A stretch of 64,000 nt of DNA, taken from assembly GCA_020634815.1 (NCBI GenBank), contig JACKBA010000011.1, positions 98,744 to 162,743 of the forward strand, read 5' to 3'. Both the position numbers and the translations under genes were made by a program. Shown piece by piece: positions 1 through 9,644 of the stretch (positions within the stretch are counted from its first letter, which is position 1; every line of letters begins with the position of its first letter). The DNA comes from Caldilineaceae bacterium (GTDB lineage: Bacteria; Chloroflexota; Anaerolineae; Caldilineales; Caldilineaceae). The notes below the pieces were generated by a model, which searched no databases, was not told where the DNA came from, and was given only the letters and a program-made list of their open reading frames with translations.

Positions 1-346
1 CCGTCAGCGCCGGGCCGTCGCCCAGATTGTCTCGCGCGACGATGTACGCGCCGCCGCCGCCGGGATAGGCGTAGATCGTCTGGCGGTACGAGATCGTCAG
101 GACGACGAGCAGGCCGATGATGATGATGGCGATGGGAATTGACAGCCCAAAATAGGCCGCCCCGGCCGCCGAAAGGATGATGAGAATTTCTTGCGTGGCG
201 TAGGCCACGGACGAGAGCGCGTCCGAAGCGAAGACCGCCAGGCCGATCGTCTTGCTGATGGTCTGGTGCGGCGCCTCTTCGGTCGCCAGGCGGCGCCCCA
301 GTAATAAGTTGCCCATGGAAGGGCGTTTTACGGTCGATTGCGACAT
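1..346 (-). CDS. KimA-like APC-family potassium importer, N-terminal part (cut by window edge)
   Basis: Only the first 115 codons are in the window; the gene continues past position 1. The ATG at 346 opens a protein with a short cytoplasmic lead, then a first membrane segment containing AVFASDALSSVAYATQEI (about residues 34-51). A second hydrophobic segment is rich in Ile/Leu/Val, and the motif SYRQTIYAYPGGGGAYIVA follows. This combination is typical of the KUP/APC-superfamily potassium importers related to Bacillus KimA (YdaO), which sit in the inner membrane. Two TrkA-type RCK genes lie directly upstream on the same strand, which fits potassium transport rather than amino acid transport. 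The substrate is inferred from family resemblance and neighbours; a general APC amino acid permease remains possible because the C-terminal part is missing. Confidence 0.8.
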   Translation of the reverse strand, partial: MSQSTVKRPSMGNLLLGRRLATEEAPHQTISKTIGLAVFASDALSSVAYATQEILIILSAAGAAYFGLSIPIAIIIIGLLVVLTISYRQTIYAYPGGGGAYIVARDNLGDGPALT

Positions 347-392
347 ACGTTAGACCCTCGATCTGTCACAGTTCAGCAGCGAAACCGCGCCC

Positions 393-1058
393 CTACTTCC
401 GACCAAGCAGATCGGCCAGGGCCTTGCGCTCCGTTGTGCGCACCACGGCCAGCACTTCGTCGAATGCCTGCAAGACCGTATTGCCGTTGGGCGCGATGAC
501 GTCACCCTTGCGCAGCACCGCGGCCACCGTGCAATGCGGCGGCCAGGCAATGTCGCGGATCGCCTTGCCGTTGACGATGGCTGATTCGGCGATCTTCTCT
601 TCCACCAGTTCCACGTCGCCCTTGCGCAGTTTGAGCAATGTGACCATATCGCCCAGCGACATCTCTTCGACGATCAGCTTGGCCATGAGGTCGGCCTGAT
701 TGATGGCCACATCCACGCCCATCTCGGCGTTGAACAGCCACTGGTTGCGCGGGTTGTTGACACGCGCGATGGTGCGCGTTACGTTGAATTCGAAGCGGGC
801 CAGGCTGGTCGCCACCAAATTGGCCTCGTCATTGCCGGTCACCGCTGCCAGCACATCGGCGTGCCGGATGCCGGTCTGTTCCAGGCGCACGGGGTCGGTG
901 CCGTCGCCGTTGTGGATTACCTCGGCCGGCAGCTCACGGTGCAGCTTGAGCAGCACATCTTCGCGGCTGTCGATGACGCGTACCTCGTGCCCTTCTTCCA
1001 GCAGCAGGCGCGCCAGGTGCGAACCGACCTTGCCGCCACCAACGATCAAGACAAACAT
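393..1058 (-). CDS. TrkA-type RCK protein (potassium channel/transporter regulator)
   Basis: A 221-residue cytoplasmic protein with an N-terminal Rossmann nucleotide-binding fold (TrkA-N/RCK_N): glycine motif GGGKVGSHLA at about residues 8-17 and the acidic end of strand 2 in VRVIDSRED. The C-terminal third resembles the RCK_C ligand-binding domain. Such proteins bind NAD(H) or other ligands and gate potassium transporters at the membrane. The gene lies 23 bp after a second TrkA-type gene and 46 bp before the KimA-like permease, so the three probably form one transcription unit. The two TrkA proteins may form a hetero-oligomer (inference). The family call is secure; the transporter partner is inferred from context. 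Confidence 0.9.
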   Translation of the reverse strand: MFVLIVGGGKVGSHLARLLLEEGHEVRVIDSREDVLLKLHRELPAEVIHNGDGTDPVRLEQTGIRHADVLAAVTGNDEANLVATSLARFEFNVTRTIARVNNPRNQWLFNAEMGVDVAINQADLMAKLIVEEMSLGDMVTLLKLRKGDVELVEEKIAESAIVNGKAIRDIAWPPHCTVAAVLRKGDVIAPNGNTVLQAFDEVLAVVRTTERKALADLLGRK

Positions 1059-1081
1059 ACTGAGATCTCCTGGGACAACAA

Positions 1082-1726
1082 TCAGGCGCGCACGAAGCCG
1101 ATGACATCGGCCTGCAATGCGGCGGGGATCGAAAGATAGGCGACGTCGCCGGGCTGGAGGGTCTCACCTGCCTTGGGTACGAAGGCGTGCCCGCCGCGCT
1201 CGACGGCGCAGACCACGGCATTGCCGTCGAGGATGGCATTGACGGAACGGCCGTGCCATGCCTCCGGCACGGTCACGCAGAGCAGCCGCACTTCGCCGCG
1301 GCCAATCTGCTCCATGTCGATGACGCCGGGGTGCAGGATCAACTGCTCGATGCGCCGCGCGCCCCACGAGGTCGACGTGACCGTAGCCAGCCCCAGGCGC
1401 TCGTAGACCTCGCGCCGGCCGGGGTTGTAGACGCGCGCCACAACGCGCGGCACCTTGTAGACGTCGCGCGCGATTTTGGCCGCAACGATGTTCTCATTGT
1501 CACTTTGCGTGGTGGCGACAAAGGCATCGGCGTGGGCAATATCGGCGCGTTCCAGCGCGCCCTGGTCAAAGCTGACGCCTTGCACCGTGCGCCCCGGGAA
1601 GTCGGCGCCAAGCTGGTCGAAGCGCTCGGCATTGGCGTCGACGATCGTCACGGCGTGACCCTGTGCGGCGATGGAACGGGCCAGTTCGGACCCTTCGCGA
1701 CCGCAGCCAACAATCAAAACGTTCAT
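1082..1726 (-). CDS. TrkA-type RCK protein, first gene of the potassium unit
   Basis: A 214-residue protein starting at the ATG at 1726. A longer in-frame start at 1804 adds 26 residues of no family character and runs through the terminator of the upstream gene, so it was not used. The N-terminus MNVLIVGCGREGSELARS is a classic RCK_N Rossmann motif, followed by TIVDANAERF at the end of strand 2. The remainder matches the RCK_C layout. It likely regulates the KimA-like permease with the second TrkA-type protein downstream. It is about 40% the length of E. coli TrkA, which has duplicated halves, so two single-half proteins could together replace one long TrkA (inference). Confidence 0.9.
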   Translation of the reverse strand: MNVLIVGCGREGSELARSIAAQGHAVTIVDANAERFDQLGADFPGRTVQGVSFDQGALERADIAHADAFVATTQSDNENIVAAKIARDVYKVPRVVARVYNPGRREVYERLGLATVTSTSWGARRIEQLILHPGVIDMEQIGRGEVRLLCVTVPEAWHGRSVNAILDGNAVVCAVERGGHAFVPKAGETLQPGDVAYLSIPAALQADVIGFVRA

Positions 1727-1757
1727 GGTCTTTTCTAAGCCTCTGAAAAACTCCATC

Positions 1758-1784
1758 AAAAAACCCGCCCCAAAGAGGGCGGGT
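1758..1784 (-). terminator. Rho-independent terminator of the ADP-ribosylglycohydrolase gene
   Basis: On the minus strand an 8-bp stem ACCCGCCC/GGGCGGGT (1763-1770 with 1777-1784) with a 6-nt loop is followed by a run of six T (1758-1763 read in reverse). It sits about 100 bp after the stop of the 1886-2818 gene and ahead of the TrkA start at 1726, separating the two units. Confidence 0.8.
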
Positions 1785-1885
1785 CGGCTGGTGCGGCAGT
1801 GCAAGACAGTGCGGCATCCCTGATACGTTGTATTATGCGCCGAATATTCTGCGCGTCAAATTGCACACCCGCACATTGCGGTCCT

Positions 1886-2818
1886 TCAAACGCGCCGGTC
1901 CAGGAGTTGCTCCACGAGCGGCTGCACGATCTCTTTGCCGCGCAGCACGTCCAGCCAGCGCGCGGGAATCGCGGCGATCCCCTGCTGCACGCCGGCAATG
2001 CCGCCGGCCACGCATGCCGTGGTGTCGGTGTCGTTGCCCAGCGCAATGGCAGCCTTGACCGTCGCTTCATAGGCGCCGGCCGTCAGCGCCAGCCGCGCCG
2101 AATTCAGGCAGTCGACCACGTAGCCGCTGCCCGTGCCTGACGGTGGGTCGTCCGGGCGAATCTGCGCGTCCAGCTCGGCCCGCGCGGGAGAATCGGGGCC
2201 GTAGATCTGGCGGAGCGCGGCAGCGGCTTCGGACCATGGATCGGCCGCGGCTGTCAGGCTGCGCCGCGCCCACAGGCAGTAGAGCGCACAGCAAACCTGC
2301 GAGCGCAGGTGACCGTGCGTCACCGCCGACTGGGAATGGGCAGCGGCCACCAGGTCGGCGTCGCTGCCCTGGTGCCAGAGGGCCAGCGGCAGCACGCGCA
2401 TCAGCGAGCCGTTGCCGTTGGCGCGCTCGCCGGCCGGGCCGGCCTGGCTCGCCGGCACGCCGCGCTGTAGTGCCGAGATGGCCTGGCTTGTCTGGATCCC
2501 GACGTCGAAGACGCGATTGTCAACGGCCATGTAGCCACGTACGTACCACGCCACCAGGCGCCGCCCGAAATCGTCCACATCCAGCCGCCCGCATTCGAGC
2601 AGGCTGGCCAGTAGCGCCAGCGCCTGTGCGCCGTCGTCCGACCAGGTGCCGGGCGGCACGCTGCCATGCACGCGGTGAAAACCGGCCGGGGGCGCCATCT
2701 CGATCTGGTCGAGAGGCGGGATATCGGCCGCGCCGTGAAACTCGTACGGCACGCCAAGCGCGTCGCCGACCAGCAGCCCGTAGATTCCACCCTGGATACG
2801 TTCATCGATCGATGTCAT
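1886..2818 (-). CDS. ADP-ribosylglycohydrolase family protein
   Basis: A 310-residue protein of the ADP-ribosylglycohydrolase (ARH/DraG) superfamily, which removes ADP-ribose from proteins or small molecules with a two-metal centre. Seen: the N-terminal RIQGGIYGLLVGDALGVPYE typical of the family, the first metal motif WSDDGAQALALL at about residues 60-71, and the C-terminal metal motif GNDTDTTACVAGGIAG near residue 270. Length is normal for the family. The gene is followed by its own terminator. The substrate cannot be predicted, since DraG, ARH3-like and catabolic members share these motifs. The start ATG at 2818 is immediately before the conserved region. Confidence 0.9.
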   Translation of the reverse strand: MTSIDERIQGGIYGLLVGDALGVPYEFHGAADIPPLDQIEMAPPAGFHRVHGSVPPGTWSDDGAQALALLASLLECGRLDVDDFGRRLVAWYVRGYMAVDNRVFDVGIQTSQAISALQRGVPASQAGPAGERANGNGSLMRVLPLALWHQGSDADLVAAAHSQSAVTHGHLRSQVCCALYCLWARRSLTAAADPWSEAAAALRQIYGPDSPARAELDAQIRPDDPPSGTGSGYVVDCLNSARLALTAGAYEATVKAAIALGNDTDTTACVAGGIAGVQQGIAAIPARWLDVLRGKEIVQPLVEQLLDRRV

Positions 2819-2847
2819 GGTCGTGTTCCGCCTGTCAATACGGCAGG

Positions 2848-3102
2848 TCAGTGCCGGAAGTGGACGAAGATGCGCCCGAAATTCTTGTCATCTTTTTCGA
2901 TGCGGTGACAGAGCGCGCGTATGTCGGGTTGGTTGAGAAAGCGGAGCACACGCTTCTTCAGTTGCCCGCTGCCCTTGCCCGGGATGATCTCCACAAGTTC
3001 GATGCGCCGGTCCACCGCCTCTTGCATGATGCGGTTGAGTTCGGCCTCGATCTTGTCGCCGCGGTTGTAGATATCGTGCAGGTCGAGCTTCAGTTTCGCC
3101 AT
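2848..3102 (-). CDS. Stand-alone Smr domain protein
   Basis: An 84-residue protein that is almost entirely an Smr (small MutS-related) domain. It opens with LDLHDIYNRGDKIEAELNR, where LDLH is the usual first motif of the fold, continues with IPGKGSGQLKKRV (the HGxGxG-like nucleic-acid loop, here PGKGSG) and ends GRIFVHFRH. Smr domains are nicking nucleases or nucleic-acid binders. This one lacks the MutS2 body, so its role is unknown. It lies 29 bp before the ADP-ribosylglycohydrolase start on the same strand and may be cotranscribed with it. Confidence 0.85.
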   Translation of the reverse strand: MAKLKLDLHDIYNRGDKIEAELNRIMQEAVDRRIELVEIIPGKGSGQLKKRVLRFLNQPDIRALCHRIEKDDKNFGRIFVHFRH

Positions 3103-3264
3103 AGATCAAGGTCGTTGGTTCTGCGCCCGGTAGCGCCGGGTGCGACAGGTGTTGGTGGCACAGGCAGGCGGACGGTCGGTAGTGGCGAATTCGGCCGCTC
3201 CGGCCGCCGGGCAAACGAATGAAGTCTTCACCACGCATTGCTTGTCGATTGATGGCCATCCGGC

Positions 3265-3933
3265 CTAGAACCCTCCGGGTGCGATGCGCCGGCTGAAGAG
3301 GAAGGTCATGGCGTTGTCGTAGGCGCTCGGCCAGTGCTCGTGGGCGTTCTTGACCCGATGCTTGGGGAATGGCCACACATCATAGAGTTGCTGCAATAGC
3401 GCCATCCAGTCGGCGAAGAAGTAGAGCCAGCCCTCAAAACCGGTCAATTCACGCGCCTGGAACCATGGCTCCTGTTCGGCGCGGGCGATCTCTTCGTTCA
3501 ATTGCTCGCGCCCGCGCACGCCGTAGAGACGGCCTAGCGCCATGGCAACGCTATCCTGGTCGAGATAGATGAGCGCGGGCTCAAGCGGTGCTAGCGCGGC
3601 GGTCACGGCATGCTGATAGCGGTGCAGCGCTGCCGCCGAGTCCGTCCGCATGAACAGGTGCATGGCGCTTCGCATCCACAGCCGGTTCTCGACGATCACC
3701 GTCATGTCGGAATCGAGCAATTCAGCCACGAGGTCCTGCCATTGACGCACCATATGCACGGCCAGGTCGTCCGGGTCGCCCAGCGGAGGCTGGATGGGAT
3801 GGTGCACGTCGCCGTCGTGATACCAGCGGCACGTCACGCCGCGGTGCTGGATCCGCTCGGCAATCACCTCGGCGGCAGTCGATTTACCCGCGCCCGGCAA
3901 GCCTTCGATGAAGATCAATTTCGGTGGAAGCAT
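3265..3933 (-). CDS. P-loop NTPase, nucleoside/sugar kinase-like
   Basis: A 222-residue protein from the ATG at 3933. A longer reading to 4014 would add 27 residues without motif character and end only 11 bp from the ABC permease stop. The N-terminus LIFIEGLPGAGKSTAAEVIA carries Walker A GLPGAGKS at about residues 9-16. YHDGDVHHP follows, and IVENRLWMRSAMHLFMR resembles the acceptor-side helix of dNK/thymidylate-kinase-like P-loop kinases. The substrate is not evident. Tryptophans are frequent in the C-terminal half. The 160-bp spacer after it (3103-3264) shows no gene. Confidence 0.7.
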   Translation of the reverse strand: MLPPKLIFIEGLPGAGKSTAAEVIAERIQHRGVTCRWYHDGDVHHPIQPPLGDPDDLAVHMVRQWQDLVAELLDSDMTVIVENRLWMRSAMHLFMRTDSAAALHRYQHAVTAALAPLEPALIYLDQDSVAMALGRLYGVRGREQLNEEIARAEQEPWFQARELTGFEGWLYFFADWMALLQQLYDVWPFPKHRVKNAHEHWPSAYDNAMTFLFSRRIAPGGF

Positions 3934-4025
3934 GGATGTCGATGATGGTCTGGAACGGTGCTGGGCAACAAACAGAAGTTGACCGATTGTGGCACGAGAT
4001 GCGGCGAATGTCAATCAGCGCGCGA

Positions 4026-4886
4026 TCAGCCTTTGATAGCACCGGCTGTCAGCCCGCGGATCACGTAGCGCTGCGTGATGATGGCCAGCACCAGCACGGG
4101 CAGCGTAATCACGACTGCCGCCGCCATCAGTCCACCCCAGTCGATCTGCGCGTAGGAGATGAAATTGTAGATAGCCACCGGCACCGTGCGCGTCCGGCTC
4201 GACGCCAGCACGATGGAGAACATGAAGTTGTTCCACGAGAAGACGAACGAGAGGATCGACGCGGTGACGATGCCCGGCCCGCTCAGCGGCAGCACCACAC
4301 TCACAAAGGCGCGCACCGAACTGGCGCCGTCGACCACGGCGGCCTCGGTCAACTCGCGCGGGATGCTCTCGAAGAAGGGCACCATCACCCAGACGATGAA
4401 GGGCAGGCCCACCAGCATGTGCGCCAGGATCAGCGACGTGTAGGTGTCGATCAGCTCCAGGCGTCGGAAGATGATGAAGAGCGGCACCAGGAAGGTGATG
4501 CCCGGCACCATGCGCGCCATGAGGATGACGATGGCCAGCCGGTTCTGGCGATAGCGCGCAATGCTGTATGCCGCCGGCAGCCCGATGAGCAGGCCGACGA
4601 GCGTGCAGCCGGCGCCGATGATCACGCTGTTCATGATGTAGCGGCCAAAGTTCTGCGTGCCGAAAACATTCTGGAAGTTGCGCAGCGTCGGCTCGAAGAT
4701 CAACTCCGGGGGCAGCTTGATGATTTGCAGCGGCGATTTGAACGCGTTGAGCACCATCCACAGAAAGGGGGTCAGCAGGAAAAAGAGCACCAGCAGCAAC
4801 ACCAGCGCATAGAGGAGGTTGCCGAGCACGCGGCGCGTGCGGTGCGGCCGGGTACGGCGTGGCGACGTTGTGCTTTGTGCTGCCAT
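4026..4886 (-). CDS. Carbohydrate ABC transporter permease, MalG type
   Basis: A 286-residue inner-membrane permease starting at the ATG at 4886. Seen: an Arg-rich cytoplasmic N-terminus, a first membrane segment (about residues 20-45), the MalG-like segment PFLWMVLNAFKSP, several further hydrophobic helices, and the EAA loop ELTEAAVVDGASSVRAFVSVVLPLS near residues 198-222 that docks to the ATPase. It ends with the ITQRYVIRGLTAGAIKG tail characteristic of MalG/CUT1 permeases. It follows the MalF-type gene by 2 bp. The importer ATPase is not encoded here and is probably a shared MsmX-like protein elsewhere. Confidence 0.93.
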   Translation of the reverse strand: MAAQSTTSPRRTRPHRTRRVLGNLLYALVLLLVLFFLLTPFLWMVLNAFKSPLQIIKLPPELIFEPTLRNFQNVFGTQNFGRYIMNSVIIGAGCTLVGLLIGLPAAYSIARYRQNRLAIVILMARMVPGITFLVPLFIIFRRLELIDTYTSLILAHMLVGLPFIVWVMVPFFESIPRELTEAAVVDGASSVRAFVSVVLPLSGPGIVTASILSFVFSWNNFMFSIVLASSRTRTVPVAIYNFISYAQIDWGGLMAAAVVITLPVLVLAIITQRYVIRGLTAGAIKG

Positions 4887-4888
4887 GG

Positions 4889-5767
4889 CTACACCTCCAG
4901 TTGGCGCCGGGTATAGGCGACCAGCAGGCTCACGCCGGTCACGATGGTAAAGAAGATGACGAGTAGGGCAGACGCATAGCCGAAGTTGAAGTAGTAGAAG
5001 GCCTGGTTGTAGGTGTAGATATTCAGCGTCTCCGAACTGAAACCAGGCCCACCGCCCGTCATGCCGTAGATGATGTCGAAGGTCTTGATGCAGTCGATGA
5101 AGCGCAGCAACCCGGCTACGCTGATCGTGGGCAGCAACATGGGCAGCGTCACCCGCCAGAGCGTCTGCCAGTAAGAGGCGCCGTCGACGCGCGCCGCCTC
5201 GAAGGGCTCGCTGGGCAGCCCCGTCAGCCCGGCCAGCACGATCAGCGTGATCAGCGGCGTCCACTCCCAGATATCGACCAGCGCCAGCGACGGGATCACG
5301 GTGGCAGAGCCGGCGATCCACAGCGGCTCGGGCAGGCTGAGTTCGTCGAGCACGAAGTTGATCACGCCGGCCGTCGGCTCGAACATGAGCAGCCAGACCA
5401 TAGCCACGGCCACGGGCGTCGCCATCATGGGCAGCAGCAGGATCGAGGTGACGATGCGCTTGCCGCGGTAATCCTTGGCGTCGAGCAGCAGGGCAATCGC
5501 CACGCCCAGCACCAGCTCCAACGCCATGGCCAGCGCCGTGAAATAGAAGGTGTTCCACACCGCATTCCAGAAGCGCCCATCCTGCATGATGTCAATGTAG
5601 TTGACCGGGCCGATGAAGGTGTTGGGGCGCCCGGCCGTCAGGCTCCAGCCGGAAAAGGAGTTCCATAGCGTATAGCCGAGCGGGAAGATCATCATCAGGA
5701 CGATGAAGATTACGGCCGGCAGAGGAAAGATCCAGCGTTGGTGGCGGTCGATGAGTCGGCTTATCAC
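4889..5767 (-). CDS. Carbohydrate ABC transporter permease, MalF type
   Basis: A 292-residue permease. The start chosen is the GTG at 5767, with GGAG a few bases upstream. The frame is open to 5884, but that extension is encoded by spacer repeats and is not protein-like. Six hydrophobic segments are visible. The first is FPLPAVIFIVLMMIFPLGYT, and the EAA loop EPFEAARVDGASYWQTLWRVTLP lies near residue 190. YGMTGGGPGFSSETLNIYTY is typical of CUT1 sugar permeases. It pairs with the MalG-type gene immediately downstream and the binding protein upstream. Confidence 0.92.
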   Translation of the reverse strand: MISRLIDRHQRWIFPLPAVIFIVLMMIFPLGYTLWNSFSGWSLTAGRPNTFIGPVNYIDIMQDGRFWNAVWNTFYFTALAMALELVLGVAIALLLDAKDYRGKRIVTSILLLPMMATPVAVAMVWLLMFEPTAGVINFVLDELSLPEPLWIAGSATVIPSLALVDIWEWTPLITLIVLAGLTGLPSEPFEAARVDGASYWQTLWRVTLPMLLPTISVAGLLRFIDCIKTFDIIYGMTGGGPGFSSETLNIYTYNQAFYYFNFGYASALLVIFFTIVTGVSLLVAYTRRQLEV

Positions 5768-5791
5768 GATCGTCTCCGTGGAAGGGCATCG

Positions 5792-5888
5792 AGTTTTGAG
5801 GTGTTGGGGTGTTAGGGAGTTGGGGCGCCGGAACAAACGGTCGAACCGCCTATCCTTGACCCCAAACCCCCAAGCCCCCAACACCTCA
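5792..5888. repeat. Spacer hairpin of G-rich tandem repeats (GTTGGGG family)
   Basis: The left arm starts GAGGTGTTGGGGTGTTAGGG and the right arm is its approximate reverse complement ending CCCCCAACACCTC. Each arm is built of 7-8 nt degenerate units. It fills the spacer between the solute-binding-protein and MalF-type genes, which are on the same strand, so it lies inside a probable operon. Confidence 0.8.
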
Positions 5889-5904
5889 CTACATCAAGTG
5901 AGCG

Positions 5905-7230
<1,326 letters not shown>

Positions 7231-7275
7231 GCTACAAACCTCCTGTGAAAGAAAATATGGAACGTTTGGAAAAGG

Positions 7276-7403
7276 AGAATTGGAGACTGAGAGATTAGAA
7301 GATTGGAGATTAGGAGATTGGAGATTAGGAGATTGGCGGCATGTACACGATCTCCAATCTCCAATCTCCAGTCTCAAATCTCTAATCTCTAATCTCTACT
7401 CTC
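7276..7403. repeat. Spacer hairpin of GAGATTGG/GAGATTAG tandem repeats
   Basis: About eight degenerate copies of an 7-8 nt unit (GGAGATTA/GAGATTGG) run from 7276 to 7336. A central 13-nt gap is followed by about eight copies in the opposite orientation (ATCTCCA/ATCTCTA) to 7403, adjoining the stop codon of the LarA-like gene. The two arms can form a long imperfect hairpin. The element separates two genes of the same operon, like a REP/BIME element. Confidence 0.85.
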
Positions 7404-8723
7404 CTATTTCTCCGGCATCTCCCACGGACTCACTAACTTGCCCTCTTCATCGAATTGCAGCGCCACCTCGCGCACCAGGCGCAGATGGGCGCTTTCCTCC
7501 ACGGTCTGGCGCAGGTTCGGGCTGACCCAAAGCTGGCGCAGCTTGCTGGTATTGTTGATCCAGACCCACGTCGCCTGGGGCGCGGGCTCGCCGCAGCAGC
7601 GTAGCGCAACCTCCAGCGCGCGGCGGTCGTCAGCCATGGTGATGGGCACGTTGACGCGCTGCATGCCGAAGATGCCCGACGTCACCGAGTTGGTGTAGGT
7701 CGCCACCCAGTCGATGCGGTTGACCGCGCGCAGCGTTGTGACGTTGCCCAGGCCGATACCGGCCGCGTTGCCGTGGCTCTCGTCCGAAATGTTGAGCACG
7801 GCGATGACGGCCACGTCGGGCTTGTGATCCTCCGCCATGCGCGGGATCATGAGGCGGCCCACGACGTTGGTATCCATGCCCGTGCCGCTGAAGTTCTTGC
7901 CGATCTCCTTGATGACCAGGATGTCGATGGCATCGAAGGGTAGCCGCGGCATGAGCACGCGCGCCTTCTCCAGCAGCGCGGTCTCGACCGGCGTGCCGAC
8001 CTCGGTCACATCCAGCGCGTGCACCTCGGCCGTCTCGCCAAAGGCATTCTCCAACAGCGCCACGCCGCCGACGAGGTTGGTATTGGCCTCGTAGATGCGC
8101 GCGGCCGGTGCCAGGAAGCGGATAAAGCCGCGCGCACCGTACACATGCACGAGCTGGGCGCCCGTATCCTTGCCCATGCCGATGACTGCCATCTTGGCCA
8201 GCCCGCTCTCGATCTGGCCGTGAAAGTCGGTGTGCGGCTTGACGCGGTTGACGAGCAGCGTGGCATCGGCCGCCGCGGCGTTGGCATCCTGGTAGAGCGG
8301 CGGGCCGTCGGGCAGCCGGCCGATCTCCTTGACCTCCATGGTGGCCAGGATCTCGGCGCCCACGCTCTCCGGCGTCACGCCCAGGCTGGCGAGCATTTCG
8401 ATCTGGCCGGGCGCGGTGGCGCCGCCGTGGCTGCCCATGGCCGGGAAGACGAAGGGATCGGCGCCGGCTGCGCGCACTTCCTCCACCACCGCGCGCACGA
8501 TGACGGGCAGGTTGCTGATGCCGCGGCTGCCCGCACCCACGGCAACGCGCATGCCGGGCCTGATGCGCTGCATGGGCTTGCTGCCGCGCAGCGCCGCTCG
8601 CACCGCCGCCGGGATGTCGTCGATGCGCGGGGCATCGAAGTGCTGCTCGACCTCCAGCAAGGTCTCCGGGAGTTGCGCCGGAAAGCGCAGTCCGCTCACC
8701 TGCTCGACAAGATGCTCATTCAT
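7404..8723 (-). CDS. LarA-like (DUF2088) racemase/epimerase family protein
   Basis: A 439-residue protein with the LarA N-terminal (DUF2088) architecture. Seen: AVGAGSRGISNLPVIVRAVV, the glycine/histidine motif MGSHGGATAPGQ, VNRVKPHTDFHG, and GLAKMAVIGMGKDTGAQLVH. The His and Lys residues in these motifs are at places where LarA lactate racemase uses His and Lys for its nickel-pincer cofactor. Known family members racemize or epimerize 2-hydroxyacids. Here the gene is inside a sugar/sugar-acid cluster, so a role on a sugar-derived hydroxyacid is inferred, not shown. No larB, larC or larE is in the window. Confidence 0.8.
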   Translation of the reverse strand: MNEHLVEQVSGLRFPAQLPETLLEVEQHFDAPRIDDIPAAVRAALRGSKPMQRIRPGMRVAVGAGSRGISNLPVIVRAVVEEVRAAGADPFVFPAMGSHGGATAPGQIEMLASLGVTPESVGAEILATMEVKEIGRLPDGPPLYQDANAAAADATLLVNRVKPHTDFHGQIESGLAKMAVIGMGKDTGAQLVHVYGARGFIRFLAPAARIYEANTNLVGGVALLENAFGETAEVHALDVTEVGTPVETALLEKARVLMPRLPFDAIDILVIKEIGKNFSGTGMDTNVVGRLMIPRMAEDHKPDVAVIAVLNISDESHGNAAGIGLGNVTTLRAVNRIDWVATYTNSVTSGIFGMQRVNVPITMADDRRALEVALRCCGEPAPQATWVWINNTSKLRQLWVSPNLRQTVEESAHLRLVREVALQFDEEGKLVSPWEMPEK

Positions 8724-8756
8724 AGTTCCCGCCTGTCTCCATCAAAATAGAAGTGC

Positions 8757-8889
8757 TTTGACACAGAGGCGCGGAGGAAGAGGAGAATGCGCAGAGAAAG
8801 CCAAAGTGTGTCGGCCGATCTCCCCTGCTCCTCGTCTCCCTATCTCCCCCTCTGCGTACCTTTGCGCCTTTGCGTCTCTGCGTCAAGAC
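8757..8889. repeat. Spacer hairpin of GCGCAGAG/CTCTGCG tandem repeats
   Basis: The left arm contains ACACAGAGGCGCGGAGG and AATGCGCAGAGAAAG. The right arm contains CTCTGCGTACCTTTGCGCC and TTTGCGTCTCTGCGTCAAG, in opposite orientation. Units are about 9-10 nt and degenerate. It fills the spacer between the HUMPS-family and LarA-like genes. The same family recurs at 37402-37510. Confidence 0.8.
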
Positions 8890-8893
8890 TGCC

Positions 8894-9583
<690 letters not shown>

Positions 9584-9644
9584 AGATTTGGTTCATAGCC
9601 TCATGCTGGAAGAAAGTGACAACTCGCCCCTCGCAACTCGCCCC

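Noticed and set aside
4026..5558. A possible single 510-residue fused permease
   Set aside because: The first 220 codons read the MalF-type gene in the wrong frame; the two permease genes have separate starts and stops with a 2-bp gap.
7231..7377. Longer N-terminus for the sugar-binding protein
   Set aside because: The added codons come from GAGATT-type spacer repeats, while the ATG at 7230 has a strong ribosome site followed by a lipoprotein signal peptide.
7276..7403. CRISPR array
   Set aside because: Units are 7-8 nt, degenerate and without unique spacers, and the second half is inverted; no cas genes are present.
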